Assembly (NCBI GenBank): GCA_002077045.2
Contig: KZ111145.1
Coordinates: 1,500,078-1,564,077 of the forward strand
Direction: 5' to 3'
DNA: 64,000 nt
DNA from: Rachicladosporium sp. CCFEE 5018
Lineage: Eukaryota; Ascomycota; Dothideomycetes; Cladosporiales; Cladosporiaceae
Under the pieces are notes generated by a model, which was given only the letters and a program-made list of their open reading frames with translations, was not told where the DNA came from and ran no database searches. The translations under genes were made by a program, and so were the position numbers. This document shows, piece by piece, positions 1 to 11,471 of this stretch (position 1 is its first letter; every line of letters begins with the position of its first letter).

Positions 1-125
1 GTCAAGTATGTATCGCAGAAAGCGCCAGCGCCAGTGTAACGCCAATAACAGCAGTGGTGTATCGAGAACGCAGCAAAAAATCGACTCGCGCGCACGCTGA
101 AGGGAGCAAAATGCAGGGTCGATGC

Positions 126-1433
126 TCACAACATAAGCTGGTGCAGATTCCGCTGCACAATCATATCCTGTACGCTCTTCATCGTCTTATCCAGCAGGTT
201 CGTATCCGTCGCGTTCGTGTAGTGGACATAAGCCTCCTTGCTCGGGTCTCGCACAAGGTTCTTGAACTTCTTGGCGAAGAACTCTTGTCCTGACTCGACA
301 TCTCGGTCGCCGCCCATGTAGTCTGGGAAGTGTTCTCGGATGGGCGCGACGCCTGAGACGATCTTCTCGCGGAAGAGATCGATCTTGTTGAGGAACAGGA
401 TGAGGGCGGACTTTTCGAAGTACTTGCTGTTCGCGATGGACTCGAACAGCATGAGGGCTTCGTGCATTTGGTTCTGCGAGCTATCAGCACACGATGTTCC
501 ATACCATTCGATACATATAACAGGGAAGGAAAGAATGTGAGGGCTTACGCCGTTTCGGTCTTCCACCAGCACGTGATCGTAGCCGCTTATCGCGACTAGG
601 AAGAGCACCACTTGCACGTTGTCGAAGACATGGATCCACTTCTTACGCTCCGATCGCTGGCCGCCAACATCGAACATCAGGTAGGTCAGGTTTCCTGTAT
701 CGAAGCGGGTCTCGCTGATGCCTGTTGTTCGTAGTCTTGCGCGGAGGATGTCTTGGTCTGTTGGGAGGTAGTCCTTGGTGAAGAGGCGGTCAATGTCGGA
801 GAAGTAGCTATAGAGCTGTCAGTGTGCGATCCTACTGGCGTCTCGTGTTCAAAGGGGTGGCACCCACTATATCAAGTTGTCGTGCAGCGCGTATTCATTC
901 CCTTTCCTGATGGCGCTCTGCACGCCCTCGTCTCGCCACAAGCTCTTGAATGCATTTAAGCAGTCCAATGGCATAGCTTCTTCTGTACCGATCTCAGGAT
1001 CTGCTGCGATGACTTCCGCAAAGCGCTGCTTCATGTCAGTGTCGGCTCCTGCGCACGGTGTACTCATTACTCACAATATTGCTGTCCTGTGCAAAATCCA
1101 CATCCTGCTCCTCCATCGCTCCGAATATCACCTGGAAAGCATGCAGCAAGTTGTTGAAGATCGTCACCTTCCATTGCTTCCGCTCCACCATATTAAAGCC
1201 CTTTGTGTGTATCAATCGCATCTGCTTCAGTACTGTGGACTTTCCTGACTCGCCCGCGCCTGTGACCTTGTCAGCTCGTCGTCACCCACCTGCGCAACAC
1301 CGCAATGGGACTCACCAAGCAACAGCAACTTCACCTCCTTCGCCATCTTCTTCTGATCCTCCCTCAACTGCCGTTCAATGTCCTTGCTCTTCTTCGACTC
1401 CGGGTCCTCCTTGCTGCCATTTCCGAAACACAT
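126..1433 (-). CDS. Heterotrimeric G protein alpha subunit, group III type
   Basis: GTP-binding alpha subunit that couples seven-transmembrane receptors to effectors such as adenylate cyclase at the plasma membrane. Exons read by eye: 126-473, 549-807, 868-1025, 1075-1259, 1316-1433, giving 355 aa, the usual G-alpha length. The P-loop GAGESGKST is rebuilt across the first intron (near residue 39). The switch II motif DVGGQRSERKKW is near residue 200, NKID near 270 and TNATDT near 325. The protein ends LHQLML. The start chosen is the ATG at 1433, giving MCFGNGS. MCFG starts and the KEVKLLLLG segment are typical of fungal group III (GanB/GPA3-like) subunits, where Cys2 or Cys3 is acylated instead of Gly2. 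An in-frame ATG six codons upstream is less likely. All introns have GT-AG ends and lie at in-phase positions. The group assignment is inference; the G-alpha identity is certain. Confidence 0.96.
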
Positions 1434-1697
1434 GATGCTCGAAAAGGCCATATACCGCCGTGTCCTGAGCCCTCAACCAACAATGATGAAACAGCGCTGA
1501 TTCAAGGTGATAGCTAGACTCCGCCGCGACTGCCAAGCTTAGGCCTCGTGGTGATGGTGGGGAGGCGCGCTACAGTGGCAGGGGCAGATCCTGGCCACAG
1601 GGAGTGGGGTTTGTGCAACGAAGGAAGATGCTGTATCTTGCGGCGAACGACCACATTGAAAACGAAACATCTCATTCTCTTTCTCATCGCCTCAAGC
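1434..1697. other. Intergenic, G-alpha 5' side / transketolase 3' side
   Basis: This stretch lies between two minus-strand genes and must hold the G-alpha promoter and the transketolase 3' UTR. I see no convincing ORF or RNA gene. Confidence 0.6.
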
Positions 1698-4021
1698 TCA
1701 GATCAACTGCTGGAACGCCCTGTTCACAGGGCTCCTCAGTCGCTTCACATCAGCCCAGAACTCAACCGTAGCCTTCGCCCTCTTCGAGATACCCTCGGGT
1801 GTGAACTCGAATTTCTGTAGTCACAAGTCAGCAGGGCTCCTACAAACCTCATCAAAAGGGCGCAACATACCTTATACACTTCCAAGTACGGCCCACTAGC
1901 ACCAAATCGGTTCAGCCCAAACTGCTCATGACTGTACTTCTCCCACCCAAGCGTGCTCATAACCTCGACACTCAACGACGCAATCCCATCAGGAATAACG
2001 CTAAGCTTGTACTCCTTGCTCTGTGCATCAAACACCTCGGTACAGGGCATTGACACAACACGAGCTTTGAGCTGGTGGTGCTCAGCCAGATACTTGACAG
2101 CCTCAAGACAGATGCTGACTTCCGAACCAGTCGATACGAGCGTGATCTTCGCCTCCTTGTCCTCGAGTGCGACGTAGCCACCCTTGGATGCCTTCTCGAT
2201 GGTTGACCCTTCGAGTTGGGGCAAGTTCTGGCGGGTCAGAGCAAGGATGGAGGGTGTGCCGGTGGAGGTCAGGGCGACGTAGTAAGCGGCTGAGCACTCG
2301 TTGCCGTCCGCAGGGCGCCAGACCATCATGTTGGGCAGAGCGCGGAAGTGGGCCAAGGTCTCAATGGGCTGATGGGTAGGGCCATCCTCACCCAGACCGA
2401 TGGAGTCGTGAGTTGCGACGTAGATGACGCGCTGGTGCGAGAGGGAGGACAGACGGACAGCGCCGGCGGCGTAGGAGACGAAGTTGAGGAAGGTGCCGCC
2501 GGCGGGGATGAGGGTGCCGTATGCGGAGATACCGTTCATGATACCAGCCATGCTGTGCTCGCGCACACCGTAGCGCAGGTAGCGACCGGACCACTCGCCA
2601 ATACCGAGATCAGGCGGCTGGAAGTCGACGGCCTGCTTCCAGCGGGTGTTGTTGGAACCTGTGAGATCTGCGGAGCCGGAGAGGAGCTCGGGGATGACAT
2701 CGTGGATCTTCTCGAGGACGGTCTCGGAGAGCTTGCGCGAGGCGATCGCGGGATCCTTGGGGCTGTAGATGGGGAGCTTCTCTTGCCAACCCTCGGGGAG
2801 CTTCTTGCTGAGACGGCGCTTGAGGTCTGCGGCCTCGGTCTTGTGCTCCGAGCTGTACTTCTCGAACAGCTTGTTCCACTCCTCCTCTGCGGCGGCACCC
2901 TTTGCGGCATGCTCAGCGTAAGAGTCGTAGACCTCTTGTGGCACGACGAAGCTCTTCTCCGGGTCGAAGCCGAACTTCTCCTTGACCTGTGCTGCATCGT
3001 CCTTCTTCAAGGGGTTGCCATGCACACCACCGGTACCCTGCAGCTTGGAGCCGAAGCCGATCGTGGTCGTAAGCTTGATCATCGATGGCTTGTCCGTGAC
3101 GTCCTTCGCCTTCTGAATGGCCTTCTCAATGCCCTCAAGGTCGTGGTCACCGTCCTCGACGTGCTGTACGTGCCAGCCGTAGGCCTCAAATCGCTTTGAG
3201 ACGTCCTCAGTGAAAGCGCACTTGGTGTCGCCGTCTGTCCGTTGTTAGTCACGCTCTTGACACCGTTCTCCACACAGCAGTACTGACCAATGGAGATGTG
3301 GTTGTCGTCGTAGATCGCAATGAGGTTGCCCAACTTCAAGTGACCAGCCGTCGACGCAGCCTCGCTGGCAATACCCTCCATAGCGCACCCATCACCAAAG
3401 AACATGTATGTATGGTTGTTCACAAGCTCAAACCCCGGCTTGTTGAACACAGCCCCAGTATGCGCCTGCGCAATCGCCAATCCAACTGCGTTCGCGAAAC
3501 CCTGCCCGAGAGGTCCAGTCGTCACCTCAATACCGGGTGTATCGTGTGCCTCCGGGTGACCCGGTAGTATGCTGTCTACCTGACGGAAGGTCTTCATGTC
3601 GTCCATGCTGATGGCGTATTTGTACAGGTGGAGCATGGTATATTGGAGCATGCAGGCATGGCCGTTGGAGAGGACGAAGCGGTCGCGGTTGAGCCAGTCG
3701 GGGTTCTTGGGGTTGAAGGTCATGAACTTCTTCCATCTGAGCAGTTGTCAGTGATTGCGGTGTATTGCTTTTAGGCGGATGTCGACGGACAGGACGTGGG
3801 CCACTGGCGCCATACCCATGGGCGCGCCAGGGTGGCCGCTGTTCGATTTGATCGTGGCATCGATCTGTTCGTAAGAGAATCAGCTTTCATAGAGACTATG
3901 TCGCCCCTTCACGCTTCGCGGTTCCTGAAGCTTCCGGACTTCAAGCCATTGGCTGCGATCGACTTACAGCGAGCACACGGATGGTGTTGATGGCCAACTC
4001 GTCGGATTTGTCGTAGCCCAT
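1698..4021 (-). CDS. TKL1: Transketolase
   Basis: Thiamine-diphosphate enzyme of the non-oxidative pentose phosphate pathway. It moves two-carbon units between ketose and aldose phosphates in the cytosol. Exons by eye: 1698-1814, 1871-3234, 3288-3736, 3791-3864, 3968-4021, giving 685 aa, the normal length for fungal transketolase. The N-terminal half has SGHPGAPMGMAP, GPLGQGFANAVG and the ThDP signature GDGCAMEGIASEA. The pyrimidine-binding half has LRYGVREHSMAGIMNG (catalytic Glu in REH) and HDSIGLGEDGPTHQPIE. The junctions HVL-WKKF and HISI-DGDTKCAF restore family motifs exactly. It starts MGYDKSDELAINTIRVLA at 4021 and ends RAFQQLI. A downstream intron separates the last 38 codons. No disruption is seen. 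Confidence 0.98.
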
Positions 4022-4677
4022 GATTGCGGTAATGTGAGGGGTGAGTGTTGGTGAATCTACAGGACAAAGTCGGTCACCGAGACCACTGTTTGGTTATCCG
4101 TCGAGAAAATCTACTTTTGGTGGGGCGCGTTGGGCGGATGACGATAGAAGGTGGGATGTTTCAACGGTGAATCAACACTGCCGGCTGTATGCTTTTAACC
4201 GGGCACAGTCGCTCGATAGTCGGATATGAGCAGATGCTGTCAATGACAAGAGTAATAACGTGAAGTGAGGAGAATGTGAAATGATGTCGCAGTTGCCAAA
4301 CGAGGACCATCAGACCGCACCTGCCATCGATACATCTCATGCACGCTTCGCGCCGGAATGAGCTCCAAGAGCTTCATAATGCTGACAACGATTCCGCTAA
4401 GCTACACGTGGATGTTCGCGGCAAGCCTCGTCTATTGAGCATTGCCTCCATAGGCGTCACGGATCACTCAGCACTCACCAACCATCTAGAGTAGGACACT
4501 TTATCTCGGCGCAGTCACATGGTCTGGCTCAGTGCTGCGGTCGGGATCGTCGGCGATTGATGTCGGCCCCTTGAACAGACCGTTCTGCCAGATTACAGCG
4601 CGCCCGATAGCGGCAGGAACGATAGTGGGTTGAATCAGGATTATTTCTTTAGAATGGTAGTGCATTCTCTATCCTAT
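4022..4677. other. Intergenic, promoter side of transketolase
   Basis: About 650 bases between transketolase (start at 4021) and the 3' end of the PRM10-like gene. It must hold the transketolase promoter. I see no ORF with coding character, and no clear TATA box. Confidence 0.6.
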
Positions 4678-7638
4678 CTAGAAGCTGAAAAGTCCACTAC
4701 GCTTCTTACCGAAAGGATATACCACGATCGCCGACAGGAACAGTCCAACAGTAATGCCTATAGCCACCTGTATCACGGAGTACCCAACATTGAGCGCTAT
4801 CCCATTGAGAGCGCCTGTGTCCTCACCACTTGATACAACAGTTGTACCGTTCGTAAGCGTCCCATTACTCGTGATCTGATTCGCAGACGCCAGTCCAGAA
4901 AGTAGCGTGCCGCTCACCGAGAGCCCACTAGGCACTTGAACGAAGATGGCCGGCAGCATAGCAGCAGCAGCCAGTCCATAGCCAACGCGACGCGTTTGTC
5001 GTTCAAACAGAGAAGGCGGTGCAGAAGACTCTAGCTTCGAAGGCGTATCGTCGTCCAGCTGCCTTGCCTTCGTACGGCGGACGAGCTTCTTCCATCTTGG
5101 ACGTAGTCGATCTTCCCACAGATCCTGACAGAAATGCTCGCATCTCATGCCAACTCGTGTATATCCATTAGCGAGGATGCCAATGACGAGTGCTCCGAGT
5201 GATGATGCGACTTGTGAGTTACCCGGGAACCGGTAACTGAAGAACTTGCTCGTCGTGAAGCCGGCGCACGAGATGGCGATCATCACTGGGAACTGCTTCC
5301 ATTTGGCCTGATTGATTATCATGAGGCACAGAGTAAAGGCGGGGACCCAGAGGAAGTACCAGTAAACGACCGGTTGAGTCCTGCTGATGATCGGATTCGG
5401 GCACGTGATTTGCGATGTCGCGTGAACATCAATGTAGCCGTAGAGTGCAGCCCCTATCGTGATGCCAAAGCCCAAGAAGAACGAGTAGAAGATTGCGTAG
5501 ACCATTCGTATGCTCCCGGCAACGATGTTGCGGCTCTGCAGCTCGAGGGATGCACAGAGCACCACGTAGCCCGGTAAGATCAGCGCGATCGATGATTGGA
5601 ACAATGCAGAGAAACAGAACAAGTCACCTCCTCGGATGCTGCCAAAGGCTCGGGCAAGGAACGATGTCGTAACCGCAGCTACGACTTCGAAGACGTTCGC
5701 GTAGAGGTCAGACTTCGGGGCAAAGTAGAGCTGCAGCCAACCCACCAAGCACCCCAGAAAGAAGATGATCGGTAGGTCCAGAAAACTTGCACCAAACGCG
5801 AATGGACCGACACACACCGACGCTAGACCCCAGACAAAGACCAACAACAGTCGAGGGTACTTCAGCTTTCGCTTGAACACCTCCTTGAGTCGTTCAGTCG
5901 CCTCTTCGGCAGAAATGCGATCGTGCACAACCTCCTTGTAGATTTCATGCACGTCTCGAAGCTTGCCAAGATCGAGTGCTTGCACCACACGAACGAGCTT
6001 CACCTCCGTTGTATGGGTTGATGCGTCGTCGAACGACATGATCATCGATCCGGGGAGATAGAGAAATTGCGCATCGATCTCCAGAACACGCGCACTCATC
6101 GACATGTATTCTTCCAATCGATGTGTTGGTGCACCGTACATCATCAGACCCTTACATAGCTTCATGAGGTACTTCTGGCGAGCAATCGTACCAGCAATAT
6201 GCTGCGTGATGTATCGAGCACGGGCACGCTCTTCGTGTTTCGTTCGGTGACCTATACGTTGCAGAGCTGCGAAGGCGTTTGAACTTAGTGACCTGCCGCC
6301 TAGGCCAGGCCGCGCTCCAGCCTGGTGGTGAACCCTCTTTCCCTGCTCACCAAGGGCACTCACGCTAGGGGACCCGAGCGTGGCCGCTGAGGATCCCACA
6401 AGCTGTGCCAAAGACGATCCAGATTGCGATCGCTTCGGTTTGAACCAGTGTCGCCCGTTCGGAGTGGTAGTTCCCGACCCACTAGGTGAATGCGTTGGTG
6501 TAGGATCGGCGCTGTATAAAGCGCTGTCACTTCCTGCGCGGGAGTGTGTACTCAGTGGACGTTGCTCAGTAGCAAGAGGTGTGATAGGGTACTCCGGTAA
6601 TTCGGACCCAAGTCCATGCGCACCGGAGATAGAGCTGGGCCGCGAGGACTTTGCCGATGAGGATGCATTGCCGTATAGCTTGAGTAGACTCGCCAATATA
6701 CCGCCCCGATACTTATCAGGCTTCGGTCTGTAGTCCTCAAAGTAATCATCAGTCGGTGTAGCAGCTCCTGATCGTGGCGGCACTTCAGCGTGAAACGCAT
6801 TATCTGCCTTTGTATGCGCTCGCACAAGGCGACGCGCTTCGTCGTTCTCCTTCCGTGATCGACTCAGTGTAGGCATGTGAAGACCACCATCACCGTCTTC
6901 TTCATCAGTGTCCTCATCATCAAATGTCTTCGGCGTCTTTGGAGTAAGGATTTCAAGAGGGATGTCGTTCAAAGTGAGGGTTAGTCTTTCGGGTGAATTG
7001 TATCTCGAGTTACCCTCCGAGCGAGTCTTCTCGTCATCTGCAAGACGTTTGCCTCGCTGAAACGCAACATCCTGAGCAACTCTCCTCCGATGCCTGGTCT
7101 CCGGGTCCGCGCTCAGATCCTCCTCGATGGGTTCGATAGGTGTGGCGCGATCTGATGGCGTCTGTCTCAGAGCCGGTCGAGGTCTGGGCGCGGCCATCGG
7201 TGGATGCTCTACGCTGAATGCTTTGTAGATCTGCTCCGTCTGCTGTCGCGATAGCTGTGGCAAATGCGATCTCGAGGGCGAGTTTGATGCTGTGCGGATC
7301 AAGCGGTCTAAGCTGCCCGTCCGCGACAGGGAGGTAGGTGTCGATATCCCACTAGCGCCAGGTGATATGCGCGAATCGTTGTATACAGGTGACAGAGCCC
7401 GGGTGGAAGGTTCAACCCAGCTGATCCGTGGGCTTTGGTTATTGGGATTTTCGCCAAACCCTACACGTTTCCGGTCTCGTCGCTGGCGTCCTCTGCTGTG
7501 AGGTCTGCTACTTCCAGCGCTCGACTCCATCGATGCGCCTGGTGGCGTGTCATTGTCGGCCATAGTTGAGAAAGAGGGTCGTCCTTTGTGATTACCGCCG
7601 GATGCGGCAAAGCTTCTCACCAACACACCAAAATCCAA
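4678..7638 (-). CDS. PRM10: PRM10/ThrE-like multispanning membrane protein
   Basis: Single-exon ORF of 986 aa. Residues 1-480 are a long Ser/Pro/Arg-rich, probably disordered cytosolic region (SRTGSLDRLIRTASNSPSR; acidic DEDTDEEDGDGG). From about residue 490 it matches the threonine/serine exporter-like family (ThrE N-terminal domain, formerly DUF1212): KGLMMYGAPTHRLEEYMS, followed by about ten hydrophobic segments such as LLLVFVWGLASVCVGPFAFG and LPIIFFLGCLVGWLQLYF. The protein ends in a last membrane helix and GKKRSGLFSF. Fungal members are named after yeast pheromone-regulated membrane protein 10. The transported substrate is not established. The first ATG (7638) may be upstream of the real start: residue 26 (ATG at 7563, MADNDTPPGAS) has a better context. 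Confidence 0.92.
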   Translation of the reverse strand: MDFGVLVRSFAASGGNHKGRPSFSTMADNDTPPGASMESSAGSSRPHSRGRQRRDRKRVGFGENPNNQSPRISWVEPSTRALSPVYNDSRISPGASGISTPTSLSRTGSLDRLIRTASNSPSRSHLPQLSRQQTEQIYKAFSVEHPPMAAPRPRPALRQTPSDRATPIEPIEEDLSADPETRHRRRVAQDVAFQRGKRLADDEKTRSEGNSRYNSPERLTLTLNDIPLEILTPKTPKTFDDEDTDEEDGDGGLHMPTLSRSRKENDEARRLVRAHTKADNAFHAEVPPRSGAATPTDDYFEDYRPKPDKYRGGILASLLKLYGNASSSAKSSRPSSISGAHGLGSELPEYPITPLATEQRPLSTHSRAGSDSALYSADPTPTHSPSGSGTTTPNGRHWFKPKRSQSGSSLAQLVGSSAATLGSPSVSALGEQGKRVHHQAGARPGLGGRSLSSNAFAALQRIGHRTKHEERARARYITQHIAGTIARQKYLMKLCKGLMMYGAPTHRLEEYMSMSARVLEIDAQFLYLPGSMIMSFDDASTHTTEVKLVRVVQALDLGKLRDVHEIYKEVVHDRISAEEATERLKEVFKRKLKYPRLLLVFVWGLASVCVGPFAFGASFLDLPIIFFLGCLVGWLQLYFAPKSDLYANVFEVVAAVTTSFLARAFGSIRGGDLFCFSALFQSSIALILPGYVVLCASLELQSRNIVAGSIRMVYAIFYSFFLGFGITIGAALYGYIDVHATSQITCPNPIISRTQPVVYWYFLWVPAFTLCLMIINQAKWKQFPVMIAISCAGFTTSKFFSYRFPGNSQVASSLGALVIGILANGYTRVGMRCEHFCQDLWEDRLRPRWKKLVRRTKARQLDDDTPSKLESSAPPSLFERQTRRVGYGLAAAAMLPAIFVQVPSGLSVSGTLLSGLASANQITSNGTLTNGTTVVSSGEDTGALNGIALNVGYSVIQVAIGITVGLFLSAIVVYPFGKKRSGLFSF

Positions 7639-8494
7639 GTGATGATTAGCAGTAGTAGTTTAAAGTGACAACAAGCAAATAAAAGAGATGTTAATGGCTT
7701 AGAAGTCAATAGTACAGAAGTGAACAGCATGGAAAGGTCCCTCGCCATATGACGAAGCAGAAGTCAGCACAGCGTCGCCCAACGCCCGCCCTCTGGACGC
7801 GTTGCAAACACGACAAAGGTCATGCCTGACCAGTCAAACCACTCCACTAAGCAATGATAGGATATGTGGGTACTTGAGCACGAATGCTATCAGCAAAGAC
7901 CCACTGCATCGTCGCACGTGTGAGGATAAGGCGCGATGGGGGGAAAATGTCAACAGATTCGAAGACCAAGATAGCAAAAATTTCTCGGCGAAGGCGATCC
8001 GACGCATGCAAATCATCCGGCGCGGCTCGGACCGGATATAAGGTTTGCTCTACCTTGCTGAACCGCAGTGCCCCCATCAAGCAGTGCGTCGCAAGCGGAA
8101 CACCTCAGACTACCTGTACCATCCTTGCGGCATGATGAAGCGTATATGCAAGTCCTACCGTGCCCTTGCTGTACTGTGCAGCTGTGTAACCCATATAGCG
8201 TGGAATGTCCACACCCGGCGTCCTGACACTTTAGTCCTGGCCTTCACCAATAACTGTCTAGGTCACGATGCGATATGGATGTCTTGAATTGCCCGTGGAC
8301 TTGTCCAGAGATCACGATTGACACTGACTGAGATGCTGTCTTGAGGCTGCAAGTGGGCCATAACGCGTGCTATCAGATCTGCACTGCCTGCAATTTTCGT
8401 AAATGCATATCATGTTCTTCCTCGAACGCCATCGCAAAAGCCGCAGATCACGCAGAAAGCTCACGAGCCTTGCTCCAAATCCATGTTTCTTTTC
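7639..8494. other. Intergenic region without recognised gene
   Basis: About 850 bases between the PRM10-like gene and NAD kinase (both minus strand). Short ORFs on both strands overlap one another and show no domain-like sequence. Presumed promoter of the PRM10-like gene and 3' UTR of NAD kinase. Confidence 0.55.
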
Positions 8495-10309
8495 CTACCG
8501 CCACGGCACCCCACCAACTCCCTTCCTACTGCCATTCACATTCGCCCCTGTATGCCCACTCTCACTCCCCATCCCCCCATACCCACTATCCCTCGCACTC
8601 ATCTCCCCCTCCTCAACCTCCTCAAAATCAATATCGAACTCGGCCTCCGCCTCTGCCTCGCCAAAAGCTTCCCCCTCCCCATCACCACTAGCAACCTCCT
8701 CAACGCCCCTCCCACTCCCGTCATGATTTCCAGCCCAAGCCTTCTGCTCCGCAGCCCGAGTATTCCACCGCAGCGTCCGCGAAATACTGTCGAACCACTC
8801 TAGTGGCCGGCCCATGACGGTCGGGAACGGGTATTGGGAGGCGCGGACTACGACTTCATCGCCGCGGCCTAGATGTACACAGCCTTTGCCGTCGAAGGAT
8901 ACGAAGGCGCCGCCGCGGCCGGAGGAGGGGAGAGAGACTTTGAGGGCCATGTCGTCGTTCAGGAGCATGGGGCGGAAGGAGAGGGTGTGAGGACATATGG
9001 GCGTCAGGAGGATGGCAGGGATGTCGGGGTGGACTAGCGAGCCGCCCGCGGAAAGAGAGTAAGCTGTGGAGCCCGTGGGCGTGGAAAGGATTATGCCGTC
9101 TGCACTTATGCGGGTCAAGAGGGAGTCGTTGGCGTAGAGGTCTAGGCTTGAGATATAGGAGGAGGGTCCGCGGTCTATCACTAGCTCGTTGAGGACTTCG
9201 TGAGTTTCGCCCTCGAGTTTTGAGGATTGAGAGGTGGGGTCTGAGGTTGATGTCGAAGGCGAGGGGTTTGAGGTTATGGTCGAGAGGCTGGCGTTGCTAG
9301 CGTTCGAGGAGGGTGATGCGGCAGAGCGGTAGACTGTGCAGGTGAAGCGCATACGCATGTTGACCCGCATGCCGGCTTCGCCCATGATGGTGGACAACTG
9401 CTCCTTGTATTCTTCGAATTGGAAGTTTGTTAGAAATCCTAGAGATCCCAGAGAGAAGGACAGTACCGGCGGTACGATGCGTTGAAATAGCCAGGAGGTG
9501 AATAGCACTGTCCCGTCGCCTCCCAGCGTCACCACCAGATCAAACAGCTCCGGTTTCTCCAGACACAGCGGCGGCGTCCAGTACCGCAGCATATCCTTAA
9601 ATCTCTCATCCTCCGCCAAAATACTCTCAACCCCAAACCTCTTGCTCCCCTTCAACTTCGCATCCACATAAACATTCACTCCAACATCCCTCCCATACCT
9701 CGGCGTCTGCAGTAGCCACAACGCCAATTCCCTCGTCAGCGTCACCAATTCATTATCCCTCGCTTTCGTAACAATCATGATATTCCGCACTGCGCGCTTC
9801 AACGGCTTCTTCTGTAGCTGTCGCGACACCTCCCTCACGCCCGCCGCAGTCTGCATGAGCCGACTGTGGCTGAGCTGGTCATCTCCCTGGATTTCCTCGA
9901 GGACTTTCCGGATATCCACTACGTCGCCGAAGCGTTTGTGAAAGTAGCAGGGGCTTGTCAGGGCTGCGAGACGGGCTATGGAGGGCGTGTCGCTGCGGAA
10001 GTTGAAGCGCGCCATTGCTGCTGATAGGTGTGAGGCATCTTTTGGAGTCCGCGAGCCGGCGTCGGCGTCTGAGGGTGTGCCTGGCGCTTGGGTGCTTGTT
10101 GAGCTGGAGGTTGCGGCGGGCATGGGCATGAGCTCTGCGCCAGTGGAGAAGCGGCGGGGTGTTGCATCCAGTAATCCTGTCTCGCGGTCGAATGAACTTC
10201 TTCGGAGACCTGATGTCCGTGCTAGGGCTTCGCCCATGGCGCTGCGGCCGCGATGCTCGGTGGCGTCGGGCATGTTGGTGTCGATGGGGGTGGTGCGGCG
10301 ATTGTCCAT
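8495..10309 (-). CDS. NAD kinase (ATP-NAD kinase family)
   Basis: Phosphorylates NAD to NADP using ATP, the main source of NADP for reductive biosynthesis. Single-exon ORF, 604 aa. The diagnostic motif VVTLGGDGTVLFTSWLFQ (GGDG) lies near residue 255, followed by VLSFSLGSLGFLTNF. The substrate-binding segment SADGIILSTPTGSTAYSLSAGGS lies near residue 400, and SFRPMLLNDD further on. The N-terminal 170 residues are low-complexity (TSSSTSTQAPGTPSDAD). The C-terminal 100 residues contain an acidic stretch with EAEAEAEFDIDFEEVEEGE, common in fungal NAD kinases. No mitochondrial presequence is evident, so the UTR1/YEF1-like cytosolic type is more likely than POS5. The start at 10309 is the first ATG; MPDATEHRG, 12 codons later, is an alternative. 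Confidence 0.95.
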   Translation of the reverse strand: MDNRRTTPIDTNMPDATEHRGRSAMGEALARTSGLRRSSFDRETGLLDATPRRFSTGAELMPMPAATSSSTSTQAPGTPSDADAGSRTPKDASHLSAAMARFNFRSDTPSIARLAALTSPCYFHKRFGDVVDIRKVLEEIQGDDQLSHSRLMQTAAGVREVSRQLQKKPLKRAVRNIMIVTKARDNELVTLTRELALWLLQTPRYGRDVGVNVYVDAKLKGSKRFGVESILAEDERFKDMLRYWTPPLCLEKPELFDLVVTLGGDGTVLFTSWLFQRIVPPVLSFSLGSLGFLTNFQFEEYKEQLSTIMGEAGMRVNMRMRFTCTVYRSAASPSSNASNASLSTITSNPSPSTSTSDPTSQSSKLEGETHEVLNELVIDRGPSSYISSLDLYANDSLLTRISADGIILSTPTGSTAYSLSAGGSLVHPDIPAILLTPICPHTLSFRPMLLNDDMALKVSLPSSGRGGAFVSFDGKGCVHLGRGDEVVVRASQYPFPTVMGRPLEWFDSISRTLRWNTRAAEQKAWAGNHDGSGRGVEEVASGDGEGEAFGEAEAEAEFDIDFEEVEEGEMSARDSGYGGMGSESGHTGANVNGSRKGVGGVPWR

Positions 10310-10798
10310 CGTGGGGAGGGGTGGAGGGGTGATGAGAGGGATTCGGGTTCGCGAGCCGGCTAATATGGAATGCTGAGTAAAAGTGTGGTCACTGCCGGTG
10401 GTGCTATCTGTTATGCATGGTCGTCGGAGTTAATGGCGATGGAGCTCCGCCTGACAGGGCGGATGGGAAAGTATGAGACATTCCGTCGATGAAGGACTGG
10501 AGTGACACAGCTAAGGGAAGACGAGACCTAGGTTCAGTGGGTGATTAGTCTGCATTATGTCATATCGATCGATGCTGGACCTGTGCAAATGTTGGGGTCA
10601 CGAGAGCCGTTTGTTCGGCATTCGTGCATTGACTTTTGTGGAGGAACAGCCACCGAGAAAGCTTCCGGAGTGGAAGGTCTTGGAGTGCTGTTACAGCACC
10701 GCACGTGAGAGAATCGATGTCAACTCCTCATACCATGGTCATGCTAGCCATGTGCCCTTAGGCCTGCTCTGTTCCGCCATCATTGGTGCATCCGTAGA
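10310..10798. other. Intergenic, NAD kinase promoter side
   Basis: About 490 bases between the NAD kinase start and the 3' end of the CsbD-like gene. A 95-codon plus-strand ORF inside shows no recognisable features. No regulatory motif identified with confidence. Confidence 0.5.
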
Positions 10799-11471
10799 CT
10801 ACACCCCACAAATCGCCTCACAGATGACACTCCCTAACTTCTGAACCTCACTCTCCACTCCCCTCTGCAACGTCTTCCCCTGATCATGCCTCGCCTCCGC
10901 CTCCGCCTTCTTAGCCGAATCCCCCGTCAACCCCGCCACAACACCCCCAACCGCCCCGCCAAACCGATCACTAACGCCCTTCCCCAAGTCGCTCAGCTGG
11001 CCCTGCGCCTCCTGGCCCTTACCCTCAGCATTCTGCTGCTGACCTTCGCGCTTCAGGCCCTCGGCGCCGAGCAGCCCGCCCAAGGCCTCCTTGCCGGAGC
11101 CAACAGTCTGGTTCCAGCTGCCGGCTTGGCGGTTGGGGTCGTTTCCTGCGACGCCGGAGGCGGAGACGGAGTGGCCTGCGAAGGTGCCGCCAGCGTGGGA
11201 AAGCTGGTCTTTGGCGTCGGCTTCGGCCTTCTTCTGCTCGGCTTGGTTCTGGGGGAAAGTGTTAGTGAAGGTAGCTCAGGCGAGATTGCTTGGTGAAAAG
11301 GCTTCACCTTGTCTGGAGCCGAGCCTGTGATGGAGCCGAGGGCGGACTGGACTGCGCCGGTGGCCTGGAAGTGAGTCAGTAAGCTTTTCGCTTGTCTGTA
11401 AGGTTGGAGAGTGAAGGTTTGCGTACGCTGTCGATGTAGCTTTGCAGCGTGGAGGTGTTCTTGTCAGTCAT
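10799..11471 (-). CDS. CsbD/Hmp1-like stress protein
   Basis: Exons 10799-11248, 11308-11364 and 11427-11471 give 183 aa starting MTDKNTSTLQSYIDS. The middle exon encodes ATGAVQSALGSITG. The body is hydrophilic, Gly/Ala/Gln/Lys-rich and repetitive: GKEALGGLLGAEGLKREG, GKGQEAQGQLSDLGKGV and RFGGAVGGVVAGLTGDSAKK. This composition and the repeated G-K-x-x-x-x-G pattern fit the CsbD-like family. In fungi that family includes proteins annotated as mismatched base pair and cruciform DNA recognition protein Hmp1, and in bacteria general-stress proteins. The biochemical role is not settled. All three introns-exon junctions are phase 0 with GT-AG ends. The first exon is only 15 codons, so simple ORF calling misses the start. 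Confidence 0.85.

Noticed and set aside
2348..3199. 283-codon plus-strand ORF opposite transketolase
   Set aside because: It is the antisense shadow of a highly biased coding exon; the minus strand encodes an unmistakable transketolase.
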